A stretch of DNA of 64,000 bases from Pseudomonas sp. GD03944 (GTDB lineage: Bacteria; Pseudomonadota; Gammaproteobacteria; Pseudomonadales; Pseudomonadaceae), in assembly GCF_029839275.1 (NCBI RefSeq), contig NZ_JAOCAH010000002.1, positions 372,001 to 436,000 of the forward strand, written 5' to 3'. The translations under genes were made by a program, and so were the position numbers. The notes beneath the pieces are model-generated. The model did not search any database. It was not told where the DNA came from and saw only the letters and a program-made list of their open reading frames with translations. Positions 1 through 6,371 of the stretch are shown here, piece by piece (the stretch's first letter is position 1; the number at the start of each line of letters is the position of its first letter).

Positions 1-826
1 CCTCCAGTGCCACGTCGAACGGCTTGGTGATCACCCCACGGGCCGCCCCGATCACCGCGTGCATCATCAGCGCGCGGTTCTGCTTGGCGAAGTCCTGGGC
101 CCAGCCCACCGCTTCCACGTAGTCGGCGAAGTGCTGGCTGCCTTCCTCGAAGTAGGCCAGGTCGCGGTCCGGCAGGTTGGCGATGTGCTGACGCATATCG
201 GCCTGGGCCAGTTCGATGAACAGGTTGCCGATGGCGTTACCGACGCCACGCGATCCACTGTGCAACATGAACCAGACGCGGCCTGCCTCATCCAGGCAGA
301 CCTCGATGAAGTGGTTACCGGTTCCCAGGGTTCCCAGGTGCTTTCGGTTGTTGGTCTTCTCCAGCTTCGGGTATTTGTCGGTGATCACCTTGAAACGGTC
401 GCTGAGGGCCGACCAGGCGTGGTCGGTCATCTCCGGCACGTTTTCCCAGGCGCCCTTGTCTCGGCCACCGCGGCCGGAGGTACGCCCGTGTGGTACGGCC
501 TTCTCGATGGCGGCGCGCAGACCGGCCAGGTTGTCCGGCAGGTCGTGTGCCATCAGCGAGGTGCGCGCGGCGATCATTCCGCAACCGATATCCACCCCGA
601 CTGCCGCCGGGATGATCGCGCCAACCGTGGGAATCACGCTGCCGATGGTCGACCCCTTACCCAGGTGCACGTCCGGCATCACAGCCAGGTGCTTGAAGAT
701 GAAGGGCATCTTCGCGGTGTTCATCAACTGCTGCTTGGCGTCCTCCTCGACCGGAACGCCTTGCGTCCACAGCTTGATCGGTTTGCCGTTGGCGACTTCC
801 AGCAGATTGTAGGTGTTCTCTTTCAT
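1..826 (-). CDS. rtcB: RNA-splicing ligase RtcB (3' end outside window)
   Basis: RtcB is a Mn/GTP-dependent ligase that joins 2',3'-cyclic phosphate (or 3'-phosphate) ends to 5'-OH ends and repairs cleaved tRNA and rRNA. The visible 275 residues carry the family signatures HLGKGS, VDIGCGM (metal-binding Asp and Cys), GTGNHFIE and HSGSRGVGN. The remaining roughly 130 C-terminal residues, including the guanylylated His, lie beyond position 1. I chose the ATG at 826 because GGAA sits about 7 nt upstream; an in-frame ATG six bases earlier would overlap that site. It lies 32 bp downstream of the slipin stop on the same strand and is probably co-transcribed from the sigma54 promoter near 2550. rtcA may follow outside the window. 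Confidence 0.96.
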   Translation of the reverse strand, partial: MKENTYNLLEVANGKPIKLWTQGVPVEEDAKQQLMNTAKMPFIFKHLAVMPDVHLGKGSTIGSVIPTVGAIIPAAVGVDIGCGMIAARTSLMAHDLPDNLAGLRAAIEKAVPHGRTSGRGGRDKGAWENVPEMTDHAWSALSDRFKVITDKYPKLEKTNNRKHLGTLGTGNHFIEVCLDEAGRVWFMLHSGSRGVGNAIGNLFIELAQADMRQHIANLPDRDLAYFEEGSQHFADYVEAVGWAQDFAKQNRALMMHAVIGAARGVITKPFDVALE

Positions 827-858
827 GTCCATTTCCTTCGTTGCCAAGCAGGTCCGTG

Positions 859-2001
859 TCAGGCCTGCTTCAGCGTTACCAGTCCATTCAATACCTGATC
901 CAACCCGCCAAATACCGAGATGCGGTCGATCCGTTCGGCGACTCGTTCCAGGGTTTCCAGCTCCTTCAGGCGCAGGGCGGTAGGGTTGTCTTCCATCACC
1001 TTGGCCGTGTTGAGCAGCGAGCGGGTCGCCGATGTTTCCTCGCGGCGGCGGATCACATTGGCCTGCGCCGCTTTTTCCGCCTCTACCACCTGAGCCAGCA
1101 GGGCCTTCATTTCACCCGGCAGGATGATGTCGCGCAGCCCGAGGCCGCTGACTTCGATGCCGGTGCCCGCCATCCGCTCCTTCAGGTAGGCGCCGACCGA
1201 TTCGTCGATCACCTGCTTGTTCTCCAGCAGCTCATCCAGCGAGCGTGTGCCCACCGCCGCCCGCAGGCCGAATTGCAGTTCACGGTAGAGGTGTTCCTGC
1301 GGCTTGGACAGGCGCGAGAACGCCGTCAGCACGTCGCTATAACGCCAGTTGGCAGCCAGGTTCAGGCGCAGGCTCACCTTGTCGCGGGTGAGGATTTCCT
1401 GACCGCTGACTTCCAGGGCCTGGATGCGCGTATCGATCAACTCCACGCTCACCTGGCGGTTGTAGCGCCAGAAACCGTACTGGCCTGCCGGCAGCAATTC
1501 GATGACTGCGCCATCGACCTTCAGCACGCCAACCTGATAGGCCGGTACCTGAGCCATCAGCATCGCCTCTACACCGATCACGCTGCGGCCACGCAGGTTG
1601 CCCTGTAGCTGTTGCAGCAGGGCTTGTTGCACACGGTAATCCTGGCTCAGGTCGATGCGTTGCAGGCGCTGCTCTGTCTGACCTTTCCAGTACAGCCGGC
1701 GGCTGCCCGGCGCCAGGATTTCCACCAGTACGCCGTCCTCGTAACGCAGGCCCGCTTCGTTCTCGAGCAGATCCATGCGGGTGAAGTAACGTTCGACCAG
1801 CGCGGGTTCCGACTGGCGTAGATAGCCACTCAGGCGGTGCTCGAACAGCGGGGTATTCAGGCTGAAGGTTTCCACGCTCAGGCGGTTGTACAGATCCAGA
1901 TGGCGATAGGTGCCCGGCTCGAGGATGGCCAGGAAGTCGCCTTCGGAGTACAGCAGGCCACGTTCGTTCTTTTTCACGGTAAAGCGCTTCAGCATTTTCA
2001 T
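859..2001 (-). CDS. Slipin/SPFH (Band 7) family protein of the RNA-repair operon
   Basis: A 380-aa stomatin/slipin-like protein, equivalent in position to PA4582. The C-terminal half (about residues 185-345) has the SPFH pattern: a TRDKVSLRLNL strand, a region around SLDELL, GLRDIILPGEM, then an Ala/Glu-rich helix. Unlike typical slipins it has no hydrophobic N-terminal segment, so it may be soluble or only peripherally membrane bound. The N-terminal half contains three copies of a beta module (about residues 12-36, 81-104, 155-179) with the pattern GLxYxxGxLxxILxPGxY. ATG 2001 follows a strong AAGGAAGAG site; a reading frame open further upstream to 2253 has no ribosome site and probably is leader. 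SPFH proteins are proposed scaffolds in RNA-repair systems; the precise role is unknown. Confidence 0.88.
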   Translation of the reverse strand: MKMLKRFTVKKNERGLLYSEGDFLAILEPGTYRHLDLYNRLSVETFSLNTPLFEHRLSGYLRQSEPALVERYFTRMDLLENEAGLRYEDGVLVEILAPGSRRLYWKGQTEQRLQRIDLSQDYRVQQALLQQLQGNLRGRSVIGVEAMLMAQVPAYQVGVLKVDGAVIELLPAGQYGFWRYNRQVSVELIDTRIQALEVSGQEILTRDKVSLRLNLAANWRYSDVLTAFSRLSKPQEHLYRELQFGLRAAVGTRSLDELLENKQVIDESVGAYLKERMAGTGIEVSGLGLRDIILPGEMKALLAQVVEAEKAAQANVIRRREETSATRSLLNTAKVMEDNPTALRLKELETLERVAERIDRISVFGGLDQVLNGLVTLKQA

Positions 2002-2280
2002 TATCTCTTCCTTCTTCTCTATATCCTGGGTTGCCGGTGTTTGCCGTCCCGTCGAGTGGCGAAGAGGGAGTTTGCGAGAGGCTGACGCTGTGGGCTTCCT
2101 GCCCGCTTGGCCTAGTCCTTCGGCCAACGTCTGCCTTGTCACAAACCCGATCCTCGTACCGGGCGGGTCGGCGCTGGCTTCGAGTCCCTGGCGTTTCCGG
2201 CCATTCTGGCCGCTCTGCGCCTGTCCCGTTGCCACACCGGCGGGGTGTTGCATTCATGAGTAGCTGCCTTAACAGGGCAG
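2002..2280 (-). other. Leader between the tRNA-like RNAs and the slipin gene
   Basis: 279 bp without a convincing gene. Just after the second tRNA-like unit there is a small hairpin on the minus strand, CTGCC-CTGTTAA-GGCAG (about 2264-2280), with no U-tract, so it could be a processing or attenuation element rather than a full terminator. A second short palindrome, GGCCAttcTGGCC, lies near 2199-2211. The slipin frame stays open through this stretch, but the predicted peptide is Arg/Gly/Pro-rich and lacks a ribosome site. Confidence 0.5.
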
Positions 2281-2352
2281 TGTTCGAGCGGGAGTCGAAC
2301 CCGCGACAGGCCATCTTCTGGATGGCTGCTCTACCCGACTGAGCTATCGAAC
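2281..2352 (-). ncRNA. tRNA-like RNA A, slipin-proximal unit of a tandem pair
   Basis: Folded by hand on the minus strand: acceptor GTTCGA/TCGAAC (only 6 bp), TA, D arm GCTC-AGTCGGGTA-GAGC, A, anticodon stem GCCAT/ATGGC with loop CCAGAAG, variable CTGTC, T arm GCGGG-TTCGACT-CCCGC, discriminator A. All four stems pair perfectly, so selection for a cloverleaf is clear. It departs from a working tRNA: position 33 is C instead of the near-universal U, the nominal anticodon AGA is not normally used by bacteria, the acceptor is one pair short, and no CCA is encoded. It lies between rtcR and the slipin gene, downstream of a sigma54 promoter. It most likely belongs to the tRNA-like RNA class linked to SPFH/RtcB systems. 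A degenerate real tRNA is the alternative. Confidence 0.85.
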
Positions 2353-2424
2353 GGCGCGGGCAGGATTCGAACCTGCGACGGCTCCAGCTAAGTGGAGTGC
2401 TCTACCGGACTGAGCTACCGCGCC
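2353..2424 (-). ncRNA. tRNA-like RNA B, promoter-proximal unit of a tandem pair
   Basis: Folded by hand on the minus strand: acceptor GGCGCGG/CCGCGCC (7 bp), TA, D arm GCTC-AGTCCGGTA-GAGC, A, anticodon stem CTCCA/TGGAG with a 6-nt loop CTTAGC (8 nt if the last A-T pair opens), variable CCGTC, T arm GCAGG-TTCGAAT-CCTGC. The anticodon loop cannot take the standard 7-nt form, so no clear anticodon exists. Its 3' acceptor strand is followed at once by the first G of unit A: no spacer, no CCA, and the would-be discriminator is nucleotide 1 of the next unit. Any processing would have to separate two abutting cloverleaves. Predicted to be part of the RtcR-controlled transcript. Confidence 0.85.
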
Positions 2425-2478
2425 ATTGACCTTCACTGCTGCAGCGGCATGCACGAAGCCGACACCTGGGGGTGGGCT

Positions 2479-2510
2479 CGGGCACCGGCGGGAGTTGAAG
2501 TCCCTGCCCG
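2479..2510 (-). other. Stem-loop in the 5' leader of the predicted rtc transcript
   Basis: As RNA on the minus strand: CGGGCA-GGGA-[CUUCAAC]-UCCC-gccgg-UGCCCG. A 10-bp stem with one 5-nt bulge closes a 7-nt loop that resembles a T loop in size and sequence. It sits about 24 nt downstream of the inferred start site and about 55 nt before tRNA-like RNA B. It might be a 5' stabiliser or a degenerate T-arm relic. Function not known. Confidence 0.4.
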
Positions 2511-2544
2511 TGGGCTACATCAGTGATGCGGTCGAGAGGTATAT

Positions 2545-2560
2545 AGCGAGAGGCGTGCCA
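2545..2560 (-). promoter_or_regulatory. Sigma54 (-24/-12) promoter for tRNA-like RNAs, slipin and rtcB
   Basis: The minus strand reads TGGCACG-CCTC-TCGCT, which matches the RpoN consensus TGGCACG-N4-TTGCW with one mismatch; GG at -24 and GC at -12 are intact with correct spacing. Transcription should start near 2534, giving a leader of about 110 nt before tRNA-like RNA B. RtcR, encoded divergently 147 bp away, is a sigma54 activator, so the pairing is what the family predicts. Confidence 0.85.
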
Positions 2561-2627
2561 GTTCTTTCCGGTCTTGCCGGACTCCTTTTAACCCATTGAT
2601 AAATAATGATTTTATATTTACATCGTG

Positions 2628-2651
2628 ATCGCCTTGTATTTTTCCGGCGAT
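2628..2651. promoter_or_regulatory. Candidate RtcR upstream activating site (inverted repeat)
   Basis: Perfect 6-bp arms ATCGCC and GGCGAT separated by 12 bp, inside an otherwise AT-rich stretch. They lie about 70-90 bp upstream of the -24 element, the usual distance for a sigma54 activator site. The assignment rests on position and symmetry only; I know of no RtcR consensus to compare. Confidence 0.4.
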
Positions 2652-2706
2652 TGATTTTCGGATTTACTGATACTGTTATATCGTTGATTATCTTTTTGGA
2701 TAGAAA

Positions 2707-4314
2707 ATGAAGACAAGGAAAACGGTCGCCATTGGCTTCATCGGCACCACCCTCGACCGGGTGGGCAAGGGCGCCAATCGCTGGAACAAATGGCGGCCCA
2801 GTATCGGCCTGTGTCAGCAGCCGGACCTGCTGATCGACCGCCTGGAGCTGATCCACGGCACCGACGCGCGCGACATCAGCCTGGCCGAGCGGATTCGCGC
2901 CGATATTCAGCAGATATCCCCCGAGACCGAGGTGCGCCTGCACATGATGTGCCTGCATAACCCCTGGGACTTCGAGGAGGTCTATGGCGCGCTGCACGAC
3001 TTCACCAGCAACTATGCCTTCGATACCGAGCACGAGGACTACCTGGTGCACATCACCACCGGTACCCACGTCGCGCAGATCTGCTGGTTCCTGCTGACCG
3101 AAGCGCGCTACCTGCCGGCACGACTGGTACAGACGTCCCCCACACGCAGGCGTGCCGAGGTCGATCCGGTCACGGGCACCCATGCACTGATCGACCTCGA
3201 CCTGTCGCGCTACGACCGCATCGCCACACGCTTCCAGCATGAACGGCTGGAGGGGCTGGCGTTTCTCAAGTCCGGTATCGCCACGCGCAACGCGGCCTTC
3301 AACCGTTCCATCGAGCAGATCGAGCGGGTTGCCGTGCGTTCTTCGGCACCCATGCTGCTGATCGGGCCAACCGGTGCGGGCAAGTCGTTTCTTGCCCGCC
3401 GCGTGTACGAGCTCAAACGCAGCCGACACCTGGTGGATGGCCGTTTCGTCGAGGTCAACTGCGCCACCTTGCGCGGCGACGGCGCCATGTCCGCCCTGTT
3501 CGGGCACATCAAAGGTGCATTCACCGGGGCCCAGAACGCTCGTGACGGTCTGTTGCGGGCTGCTGACGGCGGCATGCTGTTCCTCGACGAGATCGGCGAG
3601 CTGGGCCTGGACGAACAGGCCATGCTGCTCAAGGCGGTCGAGGAAAAACGGTTCTTTCCCATGGGCTCGGACAAGGAAGTGAGCAGCGACTTCCTGCTGA
3701 TCGCCGGCACCCATCGCGACCTGCGTACGCGGGTGGCCGAAGGGCTGTTTCGCGAAGACCTCTATGCACGAATCAACCTGTGGACCTTCGACCTGCCAGG
3801 CCTTGCCGGGCGACGCGAGGACATCGAGCCGAACATCGATTTCGAGCTGGAGCGCCACGCCCGCGAACAAGGGCGGATGGTGCGCTTCAACCTGGAGGCG
3901 CGCCGCCGCTACCTGGCCTTCGCCAGCTCCAGCGAGGCAGCCTGGCAAGGCAACTTTCGTGAGTTGTCGGCCTCGATCACGCGCATGGCGACTCTGGCCG
4001 ACAGCGGGCGGATCGATGAAGCCCAGGCGCAAGAGGAAATCGAACGTTTGCGTCGGGCCTGGGGCCTTGCCGCAGAGGATGACGGACTATCGAGCCTGCT
4101 GGGCGCCGAGGCGGCCAATCTCGACCTGTTCGACCGCTTGCAGCTCAAGGCGGTGATCGACGTGTGCCGTCAGTCCGACAGTTTGTCCGATGCCGGGCGG
4201 CGCCTGTATGACGTGTCGCGCCAGGCCAAGGCACAACCCAACGATGCCGACCGGCTGCGCAAGTACCTGGCGCGGTTCGGACTGGAATGGCAAGCCATTC
4301 GACACCGCACCTGA
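2707..4314 (+). CDS. rtcR: Sigma54-dependent RNA-repair activator RtcR
   Basis: 535 aa. The N-terminal ~180 residues form the RtcR CARF-type sensory domain (HITTGTHVAQICWF, LVQTSP). The AAA+ domain follows: Walker A GPTGAGKS at about 220-227, the sigma54-contacting GAFTGA loop at 270-275, Walker B MLFLDE near 290-295, and a short C-terminal DNA-binding region. RtcR remodels sigma54 polymerase to switch on RNA-repair operons; in enterobacteria it is reported to respond to tRNA fragments and to be modulated by RtcA/RtcB. It is divergent from the tRNA-like/slipin/rtcB operon, whose sigma54 promoter and candidate activator site lie in the shared intergenic region. Full length for the family. Confidence 0.96.
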   Translation: MKTRKTVAIGFIGTTLDRVGKGANRWNKWRPSIGLCQQPDLLIDRLELIHGTDARDISLAERIRADIQQISPETEVRLHMMCLHNPWDFEEVYGALHDFTSNYAFDTEHEDYLVHITTGTHVAQICWFLLTEARYLPARLVQTSPTRRRAEVDPVTGTHALIDLDLSRYDRIATRFQHERLEGLAFLKSGIATRNAAFNRSIEQIERVAVRSSAPMLLIGPTGAGKSFLARRVYELKRSRHLVDGRFVEVNCATLRGDGAMSALFGHIKGAFTGAQNARDGLLRAADGGMLFLDEIGELGLDEQAMLLKAVEEKRFFPMGSDKEVSSDFLLIAGTHRDLRTRVAEGLFREDLYARINLWTFDLPGLAGRREDIEPNIDFELERHAREQGRMVRFNLEARRRYLAFASSSEAAWQGNFRELSASITRMATLADSGRIDEAQAQEEIERLRRAWGLAAEDDGLSSLLGAEAANLDLFDRLQLKAVIDVCRQSDSLSDAGRRLYDVSRQAKAQPNDADRLRKYLARFGLEWQAIRHRT

Positions 4315-4353
4315 GGCACCGCGTTCAGTGGCGGGAGCGGGAATACGCCAAAC

Positions 4354-4383
4354 AAAAACGGGGCCAATGGCCCCGTTTTTTTG
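4354..4383. terminator. Bidirectional intrinsic terminator between rtcR and ettA
   Basis: AAAAACGGGGCC-AAT-GGCCCCGTTTTTTT. GC-rich stem flanked by A and T tracts on both sides, placed between two converging genes, so it can end both transcripts. Confidence 0.9.
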
Positions 4384-4399
4384 TTTGCAGCAGCGGCGC

Positions 4400-6064
4400 T
4401 TACTGCGCCAGCTTCTTGTGCCGTACCCGGTGCGGCTGGGCGGCGGCGTCGCCGAGGCGTTTCTTGCGGTCGGCTTCGTACTCGGTGTAGTTGCCTTCGA
4501 AGAAAATCACACCGTCGTCCTCGTAGGAGAGGATGTGGGTCGCCACGCGGTCCAGGAACCAGCGATCGTGAGAGATCACGACGGCGGCGCCGGGGAAGTC
4601 CAGCAGCGCATCTTCCAGCGAACGCAGGGTTTCCACGTCGAGGTCGTTGGACGGTTCGTCGAGCAGCAGGACGTTGGCGCCCTCCTTCAGGGTCAGGGCC
4701 AGGTGCAGACGGCCGCGCTCACCACCGGAGAGGTCCTTGACGAACTTCTGCTGGTCGGCGCCCTTGAAGTTGAAACGGCCCACGTAACCGCGGGACGGGA
4801 CCTCGTAGTTGCCGATCTTGATCATGTCCAGGCCATCGGACACGGCTTCCCAAACGGTCTTGCTGCCGTCCAGGTCGTCGCGGCTCTGGTCGACGCACGC
4901 CAGTTGCACGGTTTCACCGATCTCGATGCTGCCGGAGTCCGGGGTTTCCTTGCCCATCAGCATGCGGAACAGGGTCGATTTACCGGCACCATTACCACCG
5001 ATCACGCCAACGATGGCGCCCTTCGGCACGCTGAACGACAGGTCTTCGACCAGTACGCGGTCGCCGTAGCCCTTGGTGACGTTCTTGAATTCGATGACCT
5101 TGTCGCCCAGGCGCGCGCCGGCCGGGATGTAGATCTCGTTGGTCTCGGCGCGTTTCTGGAATTCCTGGGACTGCATTTCCTCGAAGCGCTGCAGACGAGC
5201 CTTGGACTTGGACTGGCGGGCCTTGGCGCCTTTGCGCACCCACTCCAGTTCTTCCTTCATGGCCTTTTCATGGGCCGACTGCTGCTTGGATTCCTGCGCC
5301 AGACGGGCCGACTTGGCCTCCAGCCAGCCGGAGTAGTTGCCTTCGTACGGGATGCCCGCGCCGCGGTCGAGTTCGAGGATCCAGCCGGCGACGTTGTCCA
5401 GGAAGTAACGGTCGTGGGTGATCGCCACCACGGTGCCCGGGAAATCGTGCAGGAAGCGCTCCAGCCAGGCCACCGAGTCGGCGTCCAGGTGGTTGGTCGG
5501 TTCGTCGAGCAGCAGCATGTCCGGGGCCGAGAGCAGCAGGCGGCACAGGGCCACGCGGCGCTTCTCACCACCCGACAGCACCGAGACCTTGGCGTCCCAG
5601 GCCGGCAGGCGCAGCGCGTCGGCGGCAACTTCCAGCTGGCGCTCCAGGTTGTGGCCGTCGCTGGCCTGGAGGATGGCCTCCAGCTTGGCCTGCTCGGCAG
5701 CCAGCTTGTCGAAGTCGGCGTCCGGCTCGGCGTAGGCGGCGTAGACCTCATCCAGGCGCGCCTGGGCATCCTTGACGCCGCTGACCGCTTCCTCGACCAC
5801 TTCGCGCACGGTCTTGTTCGGGTCCAGCTGCGGCTCCTGCGGCAGGTAGCCGACATTGATGTCCGGCATCGGGCGGGCTTCGCCGTCGAACTCGGTGTCC
5901 ACGCCAGCCATGATGCGCAGCAGGGTCGACTTACCGGCGCCGTTGAGGCCCAGCACGCCGATCTTGGCGCCCGGGAAGAACGACAGGGAAATGTTCTTGA
6001 GGATTTCACGCTTCGGCGGCACGACTTTGCTCAGCCGGTGCATGGTGTATACGTATTGAGCCAT
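4400..6064 (-). CDS. ettA: Energy-dependent translational throttle protein EttA (ABC-F)
   Basis: 554 aa, the usual EttA length. It is a soluble ABC-F ATPase that binds the ribosomal E site and gates entry into elongation according to the ATP/ADP ratio. It shows two ATPase domains: Walker A GLNGAGKST at 39-47, first signature LSGGEKRRV, a charged linker (KGAKARQSKSKARLQ), second Walker A GGNGAGKST and signature LSGGERGRL. The two Walker B motifs read LLLDEPTNHLD and LLLDEPSNDLD. No membrane segments. ATG 6064 begins MAQYVYTMHRLSK, the conserved N terminus; the frame open further upstream is not conserved-looking. Confidence 0.97.
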   Translation of the reverse strand: MAQYVYTMHRLSKVVPPKREILKNISLSFFPGAKIGVLGLNGAGKSTLLRIMAGVDTEFDGEARPMPDINVGYLPQEPQLDPNKTVREVVEEAVSGVKDAQARLDEVYAAYAEPDADFDKLAAEQAKLEAILQASDGHNLERQLEVAADALRLPAWDAKVSVLSGGEKRRVALCRLLLSAPDMLLLDEPTNHLDADSVAWLERFLHDFPGTVVAITHDRYFLDNVAGWILELDRGAGIPYEGNYSGWLEAKSARLAQESKQQSAHEKAMKEELEWVRKGAKARQSKSKARLQRFEEMQSQEFQKRAETNEIYIPAGARLGDKVIEFKNVTKGYGDRVLVEDLSFSVPKGAIVGVIGGNGAGKSTLFRMLMGKETPDSGSIEIGETVQLACVDQSRDDLDGSKTVWEAVSDGLDMIKIGNYEVPSRGYVGRFNFKGADQQKFVKDLSGGERGRLHLALTLKEGANVLLLDEPSNDLDVETLRSLEDALLDFPGAAVVISHDRWFLDRVATHILSYEDDGVIFFEGNYTEYEADRKKRLGDAAAQPHRVRHKKLAQ

Positions 6065-6371
6065 GGAAGACCTTGGTTCTATAGACAGAAACTGGGAGGC
6101 CGGGGCGGCCATGAACAGATGATGGCGAACGGCCCCTGGCGGAGGACGAATCGCTTCGCCCGGCGCTGTCAGGCAGGCGCCCCGTTTTCCGACGGAGCAC
6201 ATTGCAGGCATGCGCGCGTGCGGCAAAGCTACCGGAATGCGCGGTACAGGGCAAACGACGCTCGTCGGACGAGCTGGCACTTTGCCACAGTTGTGGCATC
6301 CTACCCGCCCCGCGCGCGCCCGTTTCTTTACCGGCCTGCTTTCCAGGCCGTAGCTGCAGGATTTCCACCAC
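6065..6371. other. Divergent intergenic region ettA/morA
   Basis: 307 bp between two divergent starts. It should hold both promoters. I see no repeat, RNA gene or recognisable operator in it. Confidence 0.5.

Noticed and set aside
2002..2253. In-frame upstream extension of the slipin gene (to a 464-aa reading)
   Set aside because: The extra part is Arg/Gly/Pro-rich, lacks a ribosome site and is unlike SPFH proteins, while ATG 2001 has a strong site. Treated as leader RNA.
2300..2330. The plus-strand complement of the unit A anticodon loop reads CTTCTGG, as in an Arg (TCT) tRNA
   Set aside because: The D arm, T arm and acceptor are only correct on the minus strand, so a plus-strand tRNA is not possible; the loop match is taken as coincidence.
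2496..2560. A third full tRNA-like unit using GGCAC at the -24 box as acceptor strand
   Set aside because: The 5' half would overlap the sigma54 promoter and lie before the transcription start; no D or anticodon arm is visible.
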